From contig JANYFH010000181.1 in NCBI GenBank assembly GCA_025362705.1, positions 1-26,917 on the forward strand: a stretch of 26,917 nt of DNA, written 5' to 3'. This DNA comes from Betaproteobacteria bacterium. Lineage in GTDB: Bacteria > Pseudomonadota > Gammaproteobacteria > Burkholderiales > Usitatibacteraceae. The position numbers and the translations under genes are program-made. Below the pieces are notes generated by a model that saw nothing but the letters and a program-made list of their open reading frames with translations, did no database searches and was not told where the DNA came from. Positions 14,610 to 24,693 of the stretch are shown here, in pieces. The number at the start of each line of letters is the position of its first letter. Positions within the stretch are counted from its first letter, which is position 1.

Positions 14610-14772
14610 GGCAGCCTATTCGGCGATAATCGGGCAGGTCAACTTCAGCGTTAAATGCCATGCCCAACATTGACAACGCAGCAGGCAACCCGCGCTCGCA
14701 AAGAGCGGCGCATGAAAATTTGCAGCGAGCAAATTCATTGGCCATCGCGTCGCTCGGCGCAGCAGCACTAAA

Positions 14773-15513
14773 TTGAAAAATTTGCGCTTCACTACGACGA
14801 GAAATATTGTTGCCGCCGCAATCGGTTCAGCCGCTATTGCCGGCGTGATGCTGGTCGCCTTGCCAGCCTGGTGCGCCCCGCCACTTGCGTCCGATGATGC
14901 AGGCACTCTCGCGCCGGGAGCCTGCCAACTCGAGACTGAGAACCGGCAGTTCCGCAATCGCATTGAGCAGGACATCGTACCCGCGTGCAATCTCTGGTTC
15001 GATACCGAGGTCGGCATCGGCCACCAGCGCAGCGCACCTGATGGTGCGCCGCGCGCGGACAGCATCGTTTATCAATTCAAAAAAGTGCTCATCACTTCCG
15101 CAGACACGGGATGGGCTTTTGGCATTGCTGCGGCGACGATTCACGCATCCGGTGGCCAATCTGGCATTCGCCAGAATGTTTTTAATGCGTTAGTCAGCCG
15201 CCAGTTCAGCGCGACCATATTGCACTTGAACGCTGGCTTTGTGTCTGATCGTGAAGCCGAAGCCAGCACCCGCAAGAACAGACTATCGTGGGCCATCGCC
15301 GCCGAACACGATGCCACTGATCGCTGGACATTCGTGGGTGAGGTATTCGGTCAGCGCGACGTACCCGCGACGGTACAAGTGGGTTTACGCTTTTGGGCGC
15401 TGCCGAAATACATGCAGTTGACCACGTCGCTCGGTGCACAAAGAAGTGAAGGGCGAGATGGACGCTGGGTGAGTGTCGGTGTCCGGTTTGAAACCGGAGG
15501 TTCGATTTTTTAA
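14773..15513 (+). CDS. Probable outer-membrane protein, uncharacterised
   Basis: 246 residues starting with a TTG. A Sec signal peptide is likely (hydrophobic core about 12–30, cleavage near PAWCA at 31–35). The mature part opens with PLASDDAGTLAPGACQLE, an opening seen in proteobacterial outer-membrane transporter-like proteins. It then alternates short amphipathic strands, ending GRWVSVGVRFETGGSIF, consistent with a small beta-barrel. Two cysteines in the mature N-terminal part may pair. There is no Shine–Dalgarno at the TTG, and no ATG or GTG start exists upstream before the in-frame stop at 14713, so the start is uncertain. Function unknown. Confidence 0.65.
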   Translation: MKNLRFTTTRNIVAAAIGSAAIAGVMLVALPAWCAPPLASDDAGTLAPGACQLETENRQFRNRIEQDIVPACNLWFDTEVGIGHQRSAPDGAPRADSIVYQFKKVLITSADTGWAFGIAAATIHASGGQSGIRQNVFNALVSRQFSATILHLNAGFVSDREAEASTRKNRLSWAIAAEHDATDRWTFVGEVFGQRDVPATVQVGLRFWALPKYMQLTTSLGAQRSEGRDGRWVSVGVRFETGGSIF

Positions 15514-15566
15514 GTGGGATCGCTGATTCTGTATGTGTTGGATCATTCGTTACACGCGCCACCCTA

Positions 15567-16685
15567 CTATTCCTGCATCATCTTCCAGTACTGGTACTTC
15601 AACGTCGCTCCGCAGCCGACGATCATCGCAGCCAGCGCAAAGAAAGAGCCCACAGCCAGCGTCGACAATCCGCTCACGCCCTGACCAATCGTGCATCCCA
15701 TCGCGGTGACGCCGCCTGCACCCATCAGCACCGCGCCGATGATGTGATTGCGCGTGTCTTCGATGCTGGCGAAGCCTTCCCAGCGAAATCGCCTGGTAAG
15801 CAGTGAATACGCAAGTGAACCCAGGATCATGCCGAGCGTGGTGGCGATACCGAATGTGACGATGAGCGATTTATCGCTCCAGAGCATCAATAGCTCCAGA
15901 CTGTATCCGTAAGGTGCGACGAAGGTGAGCGATTCGGCGGCTCTGCTATTGGTGCCGAAGAACATCATCTCGAGCGTGTCTGCGTTTTCACCGAAGCCCA
16001 GGTGTGCGGTGATGTACCAGCCTGCGACCACTGCGAGGCCGTAACCCAGGCCGCCAAGCCATGCATCGACACTAGATCGAAAATCACGACTCTTCAAAAC
16101 GAATACCAGCATTGGCGCCGCAAAGAGACACGCCAATATGATCTGCATCGTTTTTTTTGTAATGCCGAACATCGGTGCCATCAGCGAGCCGAGCTCCTGC
16201 GTGGCAATGCCATGCCGCGAAACGTCAATCGCGACCGCATCGAGCGTGTTGATGCGCCACACGCCAAATAAACCCTTCATCGTCATGTAGGCGGCGATGG
16301 CAAGAAACGCGAATACCACAATCGATTTCAGATTGCCGCCACCGATGCGCACCAGTGTGCGGCTGCCGCAGCCACTGGCCAGGGTCATGCCAACACCAAA
16401 CATCAAGCCGCCGACCACATAGGAAAGCCAGGTGACATTCGGACGCGTGTAGAACGCTTTGGTGAGATCGATCAGGTCGGCCGCGTATAGCCCCTGCGCG
16501 CCGAGAATCGCAATCGCCATCGCCAGCACCCACATGCGCATGCGCGTGAAGTCGCTCATGTTGACGATATCTGACACGGCACCGAGTGTGCAGAATTGGG
16601 TACGCGCCGAGATCGCACCTAGGATGAAGGCGATGATGAAGCCCAGCCATGCGACGGTGGGGGCGAGATTGGATGCGTTGGTCAT
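15567..16685 (-). CDS. YeeE/YedE family transporter (TsuA-like, thiosulfate/sulfur compounds)
   Basis: Inner-membrane protein of 372 residues with two YeeE/YedE repeats and many hydrophobic helices. Conserved cysteine motifs are present: F-C-T-L-G-A-V-S-D (Cys32), S-G-C-G-S-R (Cys106) and G-C-T-I-G-Q-G (Cys331). In the TsuA thiosulfate channel three such cysteines relay the substrate across the membrane, so uptake of thiosulfate or a related sulfur compound is likely (family knowledge). No TusA-like partner gene is next to it. It lies convergent to the outer-membrane protein gene and 96 bp downstream of queC. No clear Shine–Dalgarno is seen at the ATG. Confidence 0.9.
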   Translation of the reverse strand: MTNASNLAPTVAWLGFIIAFILGAISARTQFCTLGAVSDIVNMSDFTRMRMWVLAMAIAILGAQGLYAADLIDLTKAFYTRPNVTWLSYVVGGLMFGVGMTLASGCGSRTLVRIGGGNLKSIVVFAFLAIAAYMTMKGLFGVWRINTLDAVAIDVSRHGIATQELGSLMAPMFGITKKTMQIILACLFAAPMLVFVLKSRDFRSSVDAWLGGLGYGLAVVAGWYITAHLGFGENADTLEMMFFGTNSRAAESLTFVAPYGYSLELLMLWSDKSLIVTFGIATTLGMILGSLAYSLLTRRFRWEGFASIEDTRNHIIGAVLMGAGGVTAMGCTIGQGVSGLSTLAVGSFFALAAMIVGCGATLKYQYWKMMQE

Positions 16686-16781
16686 TGAGTGGAAAAGTGT
16701 GTGAGAAGAGATCGCTGCGCAATTACCGCTCGTATTGTCAGATCAATAATATTCGATCAGGCCTAACAACACCACAACGCG

Positions 16782-17459
16782 TCAAACGTAGCGCGTCGGA
16801 TCAACAACACCCGCTGCAACAAACCCATCCTTGCGCAACCGGCAAGAGTCACACACACCACAAGCACGACCCTCCGTATCAGCCTGATAGCACGAAACCG
16901 TAAGCGCGTAATCCACGCCCAGGCGCGACCCTTCACGAACGATATCCGCTTTGCTCATGTGAATAATCGGCGTGTGAATCACCAGTTGCCCGCCTTCAAC
17001 ACCCGCTCTGGTGGCCAGACGCGCCATGGTTTGATACGCCGCGATATAGTCGGGTCGGCAATCGGGATAGCCGGAATAATCGACCGCATTCATACCGGCG
17101 AAAATATTGGGTGCATCAAGTGTCTCCGCCCACGCCAGCGCAAGCGACAAAAAAATTGTATTGCGTGCAGGTACATAGGTAACCGGAATGCCGGGCGTCG
17201 GCGCGGTCGGCACGGCAATGTCTTTGTCCGTCAACGCAGATCCGCCCCAACCGGTGAGATCGAGTTTGATCACGCGATGCTCCTTCGCGCCCAACGCCTG
17301 CGCTACACGTGCAGCCGCGTGCAATTCCGAGCGATGACGCTGGCCGTAATCGAACGACAGCGCGTAGGTCTCATAGCCCTGCTCGTGCGCCATCGCCAGC
17401 ACGGTGGCGGAATCGAGGCCACCGGAGAGGAGTACAACCGCGCGTCGTTTTGTTTTCAT
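16782..17459 (-). CDS. queC: 7-cyano-7-deazaguanine synthase QueC
   Basis: Makes preQ0 from 7-carboxy-7-deazaguanine, ammonia and ATP in the queuosine pathway; cytoplasmic. The 225 residues contain the PP-loop ATP motif S-G-G-L-D-S (12–17) and the zinc site of four cysteines (190, 200, 203 and 206), in the order SCYQADTEGRACGVCDSC. The length is normal for the family. The ATG overlaps the queE stop by 4 nt, so the two pathway steps are translated together. It is the last gene of the tol–pal–cpoB–queE–queC block; no intrinsic terminator is obvious after it. Confidence 0.97.
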   Translation of the reverse strand: MKTKRRAVVLLSGGLDSATVLAMAHEQGYETYALSFDYGQRHRSELHAAARVAQALGAKEHRVIKLDLTGWGGSALTDKDIAVPTAPTPGIPVTYVPARNTIFLSLALAWAETLDAPNIFAGMNAVDYSGYPDCRPDYIAAYQTMARLATRAGVEGGQLVIHTPIIHMSKADIVREGSRLGVDYALTVSCYQADTEGRACGVCDSCRLRKDGFVAAGVVDPTRYV

Positions 17460-18193
17460 ACGCCGCGCTTCTCGCCCCAGATGATCTTGTGCAATTGCAC
17501 TTGCATGCGTACGTTCAGTCGGTCACGCAGTATCCATGCGGCGAGTTGCTCAACGCGCACTTCATTGAAGGCAGGTGAAAATAGCACCGGTGCAGATTTA
17601 GCCAGTTTTTTTTCGTTGACCAACGCGACCGCCCAGCGATAGTCTGCCTCTGAAGTAATGACGAATTTGATTTCATCGTCCGGCGTCAGCAGCGGCAGAT
17701 TTTCCCAGCGATTCTTGTCCACTTCTCCTGATCCCGGCGTTTTGATATCGACGATGCGGGACACGCGGCGATCAACCTCGGAAATATCGATTGCGCCACT
17801 GGTTTCGAGAGACACAGAATAGTCAAGGTCGCACAGCCTGTTAAGCAGGTTGAGGCAATTTTTCTGCGCGAGCGGCTCACCACCGGTCACGCAAATAGTT
17901 TTCGTCTGATACTGCGCGACCTCATCGATGACGTCTTCAATCAATCGCGTTTTGCCGTCGTGGAACGCATACGCTGTATCGCAATAGCCACAGCGCAACG
18001 GGCAACCCGTCAATCGGACAAATACCGTTGGCAAGCCGACACGGCTGGATTCGCCCTGCAGGGAAAAGAAAATTTCATTGATACGCAGGGTGTTTGCACG
18101 CGCGCTCACGCGTGCAGGCGCGTTTGCGGGAGCAGCTTTCCTCCCTTCGGCTTTGCGAATAGTCGCAGCAGGAATCTTTGTCAGTGTGGTCAC
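17456..18193 (-). CDS. queE: 7-carboxy-7-deazaguanine synthase QueE
   Basis: Radical SAM enzyme converting 6-carboxy-tetrahydropterin to 7-carboxy-7-deazaguanine, the step before QueC. The iron–sulfur motif C-x3-C-x2-C (CPLRCGYC, residues 64–71), the preceding IFFSLQGESSRVGLPTVF segment and the CVTGGEPL motif are all present. From the GTG at 18193, 7 nt after the cpoB stop, the protein has 245 residues, which includes an odd Ala/Lys/Arg-rich extension of about 35 residues. A second GTG at 18109 would give 217 residues, the usual family length. Neither has a Shine–Dalgarno, so the start is unsettled. Confidence 0.92.
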   Translation of the reverse strand: MTTLTKIPAATIRKAEGRKAAPANAPARVSARANTLRINEIFFSLQGESSRVGLPTVFVRLTGCPLRCGYCDTAYAFHDGKTRLIEDVIDEVAQYQTKTICVTGGEPLAQKNCLNLLNRLCDLDYSVSLETSGAIDISEVDRRVSRIVDIKTPGSGEVDKNRWENLPLLTPDDEIKFVITSEADYRWAVALVNEKKLAKSAPVLFSPAFNEVRVEQLAAWILRDRLNVRMQVQLHKIIWGEKRGV

Positions 18194-18200
18194 GTTTTGT

Positions 18201-19034
18201 TCAGCGTCGCAGTAGCGGGAGCCGGGTTCTGGCTTTGGTCGCGGCTTCAGAGGCCGGGTACTTCGCGATGACGTCTTCCAGCGCGTTGCGCGCGGAGCCG
18301 TTGTCGCCTGTTTCAACAAAGATGCTTGCCAGCGCAAGCAACGCGTCGGGCGCCTTGGCAGAATCAGGGAATTGCTTCAACAGCGCATCTTGCGTGGTGC
18401 GAGCATTGGCGTAATCCCTCAGATTGAAATAACTGATACCAATCCAGTAGTGCGCGTTTGAGACAAGCTGGCTCGCCGGATAGTCTTTGATGAAGGTCTG
18501 GAAGGCACGCGTCGCCGCCACGTAGTCGCCGCGCTTGAATGCGTTCGCGCCTACATCGTAGACCCGTTCTTCCTGCGCGCGCGAGGTCGCAGTCGGCGCA
18601 ACGGCGACAGGAGGTGAAACAGTTGCAGGCGCAACAACCGGCGCCGCCACAGACCCTGCCGGCACATCAGGCGGCAGGCCTTCAAGCTTGCGCAATCGCG
18701 TGTCTATATCGAGGTAAAAATCGCGTTGGCGCTTTGTGAGCTGGTCATCCAGATTGGACATCACTTCGACCTGCCCACGCACCTTGGCAAGCTCCGCATT
18801 AAGTTGCTCGATCTGATTCAACAACTGGATGATGCCGAGATTCCTGATCGATTCTTCGAGCTTCTGCAAACGCGCATCGTTGTCGCGATTCTGTTGCTCG
18901 ATCTGGGCGCGCAGATTCTTGATATCGCGGCGCGCTTCTTCATCGTCGAACAGGCCAGCACTCGCATTGAAGCTGAACGCGACCAGGGCGAGCGATAGCG
19001 GAATGCGCAGGCGATGAAATAGGATATGAGGCAT
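18201..19034 (-). CDS. cpoB: Cell division coordinator CpoB (YbgF, TolA-binding)
   Basis: Periplasmic Tol–Pal partner that links outer-membrane constriction with peptidoglycan synthesis at division. From the ATG at 19034 it has 277 residues. A signal peptide ends near residue 26 (NASA-G), followed by LFDDEEARRDI and a coiled coil rich in Leu, Gln and Glu (about 33–105) that mediates trimer formation. A Pro/Ala/Val linker (about 115–150) leads to a TPR region (about 155–275) with repeats such as YVAATRAFQTFIKDYPASQL. A longer TTG start at 19088 would bury the signal peptide and is rejected. It sits directly upstream of queE. Confidence 0.92.
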   Translation of the reverse strand: MPHILFHRLRIPLSLALVAFSFNASAGLFDDEEARRDIKNLRAQIEQQNRDNDARLQKLEESIRNLGIIQLLNQIEQLNAELAKVRGQVEVMSNLDDQLTKRQRDFYLDIDTRLRKLEGLPPDVPAGSVAAPVVAPATVSPPVAVAPTATSRAQEERVYDVGANAFKRGDYVAATRAFQTFIKDYPASQLVSNAHYWIGISYFNLRDYANARTTQDALLKQFPDSAKAPDALLALASIFVETGDNGSARNALEDVIAKYPASEAATKARTRLPLLRR

Positions 19035-19181
19035 GGTTTTGTTGGTTGTTGCGGGTTTGATAGAAAATTTCCGTGCCTGCGGAAACAACGAGTTTCGCGA
19101 CAGCGTACTTTAGAAAGGGCGAAAACAGGCTGGAGAAAGCGCCTTACCCTCGTCTATTACACGACCGATAAACCCTAGCAC

Positions 19182-19223
19182 TGGCGCGGTGATCCAGCCA
19201 TTATTGCCTCAAACACCGCGCCA
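19182..19223 (-). other. Stem-loop in the pal–cpoB spacer
   Basis: TGGCGCGGTG (19182–19191 region on the minus strand complement) and CACCGCGCCA form a perfect 10-bp stem around a 22-nt loop, 20 bp after the pal stop. It has no T tail, so it is more likely an mRNA stabiliser or processing site separating highly expressed pal from cpoB than a full terminator. Confidence 0.5.
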
Positions 19224-19242
19224 AATGGCGATCTATATGGAA

Positions 19243-19782
19243 TTACTCTCCGTCGTAAACAATTTCCACACGGCGATTTTGTGCCCATGACGCTTCGTCG
19301 TGGCCAGTATTCTTTGGCTTGTCTTCACCAAAGCTGATGGTTTCCATGCGCTCGTTGCCGACGCCCAATACAGAGGCTGCCTTGCGTACCGCGTTGGAGC
19401 GACGCTGGCCGAGTGCCATGTTGTACTCACGTGAGCCGCGCTCGTCGGCATGCCCTTCAAGGCGCACTTTGCGGTCGCGATTTTGCGCGAGGAAGTTGGC
19501 ATGCGCCTGGATCAGCGCCGCAAATTCCGGCTTCACTGCGTCGGTATCGAAATCAAAATAGACCACGCGTTTGGAAAGAATGCTATTGGGATTTTTGAGC
19601 TCATCACCCGGTCTGCCAATTGGCGGCTTAATGCTGTCAGTCCCACCAGTCTTGACTGTGTCAGTTGTGCGCGGCGGCGTCACAGGGGTACGATCTTCAA
19701 CCTTGGTAGCGACCACCGGATCCTTGCTCGCGCATGCCGCCAGCAATACCATCATGCTAATTCCGACCAGTGCTTTTTTCAT
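19243..19782 (-). CDS. pal: Peptidoglycan-associated lipoprotein Pal
   Basis: Outer-membrane lipoprotein that holds the outer membrane to peptidoglycan and works with TolB and TolA during cell constriction. The 179 residues start with a lipoprotein signal (LLAAC, Cys17), then a Pro/Thr-rich linker (about 25–65) and a C-terminal OmpA-like domain. That domain holds the expected VYFDFDTDAVKPEF start, L-E-G-H-A-D-E-R-G and the Q-N-R-R-V-E-I end motif that bind diaminopimelate. The ATG follows TGGAGA with good spacing. It sits 89 bp after tolB. Confidence 0.97.
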   Translation of the reverse strand: MKKALVGISMMVLLAACASKDPVVATKVEDRTPVTPPRTTDTVKTGGTDSIKPPIGRPGDELKNPNSILSKRVVYFDFDTDAVKPEFAALIQAHANFLAQNRDRKVRLEGHADERGSREYNMALGQRRSNAVRKAASVLGVGNERMETISFGEDKPKNTGHDEASWAQNRRVEIVYDGE

Positions 19783-19871
19783 TTTGCTTTCTCCAGATGA
19801 GTATCAAAAAATTCAATAATTCTTATGAACGCTGCTTAGTTTATGCCAAATTTGTCCCGGCCATCTGTGCG

Positions 19872-21170
19872 CTAGCGCGCACTCGACGAACCATAGGGAC
19901 CCCACGCGGGTTCGCGCACATCTCCCGATTGTGAAGAAAGCTTCAGCTTGAAGCGGCCATCGGCTGAAACCGCTCCCAATTTTCCCCTACCAGCCGATTT
20001 GTCTTCATACAAGATGGTGCGACCGTTCGGCGAAAAACTGGGGCTGTCGTCGAGCGGCCCATCAGTGAGAATGTTCTGCTGCCCGGTCGCAAACTCAAAC
20101 GTCGCAATGCGCAACCGACCCGCCTCACGATTGACAAAGGCAATGAATTTGCCGTCAGGACTCAAGCGTGGCGTGGTGTTGTAGCCACCTTCAAACGTCA
20201 ACCGCTTCGCCTCTCCGCCGCCGACAGGAACGCGGTACAACTGCGGGCCACCGGAGCGATCCGAGAAAAATATGATATCGCGGCCATCCGGCGTGAAGGC
20301 GGCACCGGAATCGATGGCGTTGCTTTGGACAATGCGTGTCGCCTCCCCACCACTTGAAGAAATAGTGTAAATCTGCGAAATACCATCCTTCGATAGCGAA
20401 ACCGCAAGCTTGCTGCCATCCGGCGACCAGCTCGGCGCGGTATTGTCGCCGCGAAAACTGGAAACGACTTTGCGTTGCCCGGTGACCAGATCCTGAACGA
20501 TCACGGTCGATTTGCGACTCTCAAACGAGACGTACGCAATCTTGTTTCCGTCCGGTGACCATTTCGGCGATCCGATCGGCTCCAGCGACGACAACACCGC
20601 CTGAGGATTGAAGCCGTCAGCATCAGCGACCTGCAATTCGTAGCGTGGCCCGCGCTTCAATACATAAGCGATGCGCGTCGAAAACACGCCCTTTTCGCCA
20701 ATCAGCTTTTCGTAAATCTCGTCCGAAATTTTGTGCGCAGTAGCGCGCAACTGCGACGCACTCACTGTGTACGAAGTTGTCGCAAGTTGATTTTGTTTGG
20801 CGACGTCGAACAGACGAAAATTGACTTCGAAGCGTCCATCCAACAACGGCTTGATCGCGCCGATGACGAGGGCCTCGGTATTGCGACTAGACCAGTCAAC
20901 ATAATTCACCTGCGACGGTTCGGTCGGCAAATTGCTGATGCCTGCGGTGTTGACGATGCGAAACATTCCAGAGCGCGCCAAATTGGCGGCGATCAGCGGC
21001 GTGATGTTCTGCGGCGCGCCGTCTTCAAGGGCAAATGGCGCTATCGCAATGGGCACCTGGCGACCCGAGCTGGTGGTCACGTCGATGGTGAGCTGTGCGT
21101 GCGCGGTGGCGGCGAGAAAGAATCCGGCGATGATGGCAACGCCCGGAAAAATATTGAGTCGATTGAACAT
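19872..21170 (-). CDS. tolB: Tol–Pal system protein TolB
   Basis: Periplasmic protein of 432 residues that shuttles between TolA and Pal. A signal peptide ends at AHA (residues 23–25). The mature N-terminus QLTIDVTTSSGRQVPIAI contains the segment that contacts TolA, then an N-terminal alpha/beta domain (to about 165). A six-bladed beta-propeller follows, with repeated WSPDG, FTPDG, LSPDG and FSPNG motifs. Length matches the family. The ATG at 21170 has no strong Shine–Dalgarno; it lies 113 bp after tolA, a spacer with no gene. Confidence 0.97.
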   Translation of the reverse strand: MFNRLNIFPGVAIIAGFFLAATAHAQLTIDVTTSSGRQVPIAIAPFALEDGAPQNITPLIAANLARSGMFRIVNTAGISNLPTEPSQVNYVDWSSRNTEALVIGAIKPLLDGRFEVNFRLFDVAKQNQLATTSYTVSASQLRATAHKISDEIYEKLIGEKGVFSTRIAYVLKRGPRYELQVADADGFNPQAVLSSLEPIGSPKWSPDGNKIAYVSFESRKSTVIVQDLVTGQRKVVSSFRGDNTAPSWSPDGSKLAVSLSKDGISQIYTISSSGGEATRIVQSNAIDSGAAFTPDGRDIIFFSDRSGGPQLYRVPVGGGEAKRLTFEGGYNTTPRLSPDGKFIAFVNREAGRLRIATFEFATGQQNILTDGPLDDSPSFSPNGRTILYEDKSAGRGKLGAVSADGRFKLKLSSQSGDVREPAWGPYGSSSAR

Positions 21171-21283
21171 TTATTGGATTTTGCCCATGTGTGAGTATTT
21201 CAACATCTCCCCGCTTTGAAGAAGGAGGAAGCCTCTTGCTGCGAATGCGCGCCATACGCATCGCCGCATATTTCAAACAAATA

Positions 21284-22093
21284 CTACCGTTCGTGACGGA
21301 TATTCAAGATAAGTTCACGCTTGCCACCAAAAAGTTCCGCACTTTCTGGCTGCGGCCAGTTGCGAATACCGTTGATGGCCCGCTCAACAGCGTCATCATA
21401 AACTCTATCGCCCGACGGCCTTACTACTTGCGCGTCGAAGATCGCGCCATTCACCAGCAATTTAACGCGCACCTGAATTTCCGGCCTGCCGGTTACTGAA
21501 TCAGGAATATTGGCGCGATCCTTGATGAGCTTGGCAATTTTTGCCCCGTACTCGTTCAACGATGCGTTGCGCGCGGATGCGGTGGCAGCCTCTTTTGCGA
21601 CCTGCTCGGCGCGCGCCTTGTCATCGGCTATTTTTTGTATGGCTTTCTGTTTGGCTCCGTCTTCTTTGCGCTTTTTCTCGACCTCTGCCTGCTTTTGTTT
21701 TTCCTTGAGCGCCTTTTCATCGCGCAGCTGTTTTTCGCGTTCCTCCTTTTCGAGCTTCGCGCGTTTGGCCTGTAAATTGATGTCTGCCTGCGTCGGTTGT
21801 GGTGGTGCTTTTTCCACCTTTGGCTCAACCTTTGGTGGGCTAACAACTTCAGGCTCGATTGGCGCCGGCGGAGTTGGCACCTCGCGTACGTTTTGGATGG
21901 GCGGCAATTGATCCCACAGTTCTGCGATGGCCGGTGCGGGGTGTTTCACTTGCCAGGAGACACCGATAACAAGCAGCGCAAAAAAAGCGCCGTGCACGAT
22001 GATGGCCAGAAGCGCAGCGGGCAGTTTGCCCGGCTCGGTGCGCTCGATCAGCGGCGAGCGGCGATGGCGTGAAATTGGCGGCGGGTAAGTCAT
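21284..22093 (-). CDS. tolA: Tol–Pal system protein TolA
   Basis: Inner-membrane-anchored rod of 269 residues that transmits energy from TolQR to TolB and Pal. It has one membrane helix (about 26–46, with the conserved His34), a Pro-rich start of the periplasmic part, and a long Lys/Glu/Ala-rich helical domain (about 100–175). A C-terminal TolA/TonB-like domain ends ELILNIRHE. The helical domain is shorter than in E. coli TolA (421 residues), as is usual in betaproteobacteria. The ATG lies 1 nt after the tolR stop, so the genes are likely coupled. Confidence 0.95.
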   Translation of the reverse strand: MTYPPPISRHRRSPLIERTEPGKLPAALLAIIVHGAFFALLVIGVSWQVKHPAPAIAELWDQLPPIQNVREVPTPPAPIEPEVVSPPKVEPKVEKAPPQPTQADINLQAKRAKLEKEEREKQLRDEKALKEKQKQAEVEKKRKEDGAKQKAIQKIADDKARAEQVAKEAATASARNASLNEYGAKIAKLIKDRANIPDSVTGRPEIQVRVKLLVNGAIFDAQVVRPSGDRVYDDAVERAINGIRNWPQPESAELFGGKRELILNIRHER

Positions 22094-22094
22094 G

Positions 22095-22505
22095 CTATTT
22101 GTCGGGCTTCACGAGTAAACCGACCCGCTTGATCTTACCTCCCTGCAAGGCATCCATTACGTGCAAAACATCATCGTATTTCAGGTTTTTGTCGGCGTTG
22201 ATGACGACGGCCTGTTCCGGGTGATTGGTCTGAATTGCCTTTACAGCCTGCAACAGATTCTCGCGGGACACGGCTTGCGTTTGTCCGCCTTGCTGGCGGT
22301 CAACCAGTGTGATGGTGCCATCGCGCTTGATGCGAATTTCGAGTGGTGCGACGGTCGGATTCAAGGTTTGACCCACGCTGGGTAAATCGATTTGCCCTGG
22401 CTGAATTGCCGGCGCCACGACCATAAAAATGATCAGCAATACCAGCATCACGTCGATGTAGGGCACGACGTTGATTTCTGCCATTGCCCGGCGGCGGCGG
22501 CGCAT
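22095..22505 (-). CDS. tolR: Tol–Pal system protein TolR
   Basis: Inner-membrane proton-channel subunit, 136 residues, paired with TolQ. It opens with an arginine-rich cytoplasmic tip (MRRRRR) and then INVVPYIDVMLVLLIIFMV, where Asp18 is the proton-carrying residue (Asp23 in E. coli). The ExbD/TolR periplasmic domain follows and ends GLLVKP. Although a second Met at position 8 is possible, the basic tip is normal for this group. It starts 2 nt after the tolQ stop. It is a distant paralogue of the exbD gene at 6455. Confidence 0.96.
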   Translation of the reverse strand: MRRRRRAMAEINVVPYIDVMLVLLIIFMVVAPAIQPGQIDLPSVGQTLNPTVAPLEIRIKRDGTITLVDRQQGGQTQAVSRENLLQAVKAIQTNHPEQAVVINADKNLKYDDVLHVMDALQGGKIKRVGLLVKPDK

Positions 22506-22507
22506 GA

Positions 22508-23191
22508 CTAATGCACCGCCTGACGTTGCAGGATGTTGGTGAACTCTTCCATGAAGCTTTCGTAGCGATTTGCCAGCCGGTCAATTTCGGCGGTGTATTT
22601 GTTGTATGCGATCACGGCGGGAATCGCCGCAAACAGACCAATGGCTGTTGCAATCAGTGCCTCGGCCATTCCTGGCGCCACCTGGGCCAAGGTCGCTTGC
22701 GCCATGTTGGTCAGGCTGCGAAATGAATTCATGATTCCCCAGACGGTTCCGAACAATCCAATATACGGACTGACAGAACCGACGGTAGCCAGAAAAGACA
22801 AATGCGCTTCGAGATAGTCGAGCTCGCGTTGAAAGGTTGCCTTCATCGCGCGGCGGGTACCATCCATCAGCGCGCCAATATCAGCACCGCTGCGACTTTT
22901 CAGCTTCAAGTATTCCTTGAAACCCGCTTCAAAGATCCGCTCCATGCCCGTCGGTTCATACTGCCCGGCACTTGCTCGTTGATAGAGACCAACGATGTCG
23001 GCACCGCCCCAGAACTCGCGCTCGAATTCCTCGGCCTGCCTCTTGGCACGCCGCACTGAAAACAATTTCACAAAGATGTACCACCACGACATCATCGAGG
23101 CAACGATCAGTATCGCCAGCACAATCTTGACGATGATCGACGCATTCGCGATGAGCGACAAAATTGCCATGTCGTTTGAAAGGTTCAGCAC
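22508..23191 (-). CDS. tolQ: Tol–Pal system protein TolQ
   Basis: Three-helix inner-membrane subunit of 227 residues that forms the proton channel with TolR. Helices fall at about 15–37, 130–155 and 167–195; the conserved core reads A-T-V-G-S-V-S-P-Y-I-G-L-F-G-T-V-W-G-I and A-P-G-M-A-E-A-L-I-A-T-A-I-G-L. The GTG start at 23191 is chosen because GGAGG lies 4 nt upstream; the next ATG (23170) has no ribosome binding site. With this start the gene overlaps the end of ybgC by 7 nt, as is common in this operon. Confidence 0.96.
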   Translation of the reverse strand: MLNLSNDMAILSLIANASIIVKIVLAILIVASMMSWWYIFVKLFSVRRAKRQAEEFEREFWGGADIVGLYQRASAGQYEPTGMERIFEAGFKEYLKLKSRSGADIGALMDGTRRAMKATFQRELDYLEAHLSFLATVGSVSPYIGLFGTVWGIMNSFRSLTNMAQATLAQVAPGMAEALIATAIGLFAAIPAVIAYNKYTAEIDRLANRYESFMEEFTNILQRQAVH

Positions 23192-23627
23192 GACGCCTCC
23201 ATTTTCTTTCTCACGTCCATGGGAATTTCAATTGGTTTGAAGGTCGACGCGGCAACCGTGGCTACCGACACCCGCGCTTTCACCAGAATATCCTCACCAC
23301 GCCGGATTTCCTGATGAAACGTAATACGTACCCGACCCAGATTTTCAATGCCAACGCTAATGTTGATCGCGTCGTCGAGCCTGGCTGGTTTAACGAATTC
23401 GACCGCAATCTCGCTGACGATGAAAAGTATTTTGTATTTGCGCTCGAGCTCACTATTGGTAAAACCGAGATAACGCAACCATTCCGTGCGAGCGCGCTCA
23501 AGGAATTTTACGTACTGCGCGTGATAAACCACGCCGCCTGCATCGGTATCTTCAAAGTAGACGCGCTGCGGGAAATCGAACGTGAACAGCGGCGTTTGCT
23601 GCGCGTCTTTGAGGGAAAGTTTGGCCA

Positions 23628-23628
<1 letters not shown>
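23185..23628 (-). CDS. ybgC: Tol–Pal-associated acyl-CoA thioesterase YbgC
   Basis: Hotdog-fold thioesterase of 147 residues that hydrolyses acyl-CoA and is thought to link phospholipid synthesis with the Tol–Pal complex. The family signature is clear: R-V-Y-F-E-D-T-D-A-G-G-V-V-Y-H at residues 22–36, with the catalytic aspartate in D-T-D and the Y-H pair near it, followed by Y-V-K-F-L-E-R-A-R. The GTG start shares its first base with the ruvB stop (TAGTG), so translation is probably coupled. It precedes tolQ as in most proteobacteria. Confidence 0.95.
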
Positions 23629-24671
<1,043 letters not shown>

Positions 24672-24693
24672 GTAGGCATTTTACGCGACACGT

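Noticed and set aside
16736..16765. GATC-bounded near-palindrome upstream of the YeeE gene
   Set aside because: The arms match imperfectly and there is no clear promoter context; too weak to call an operator.
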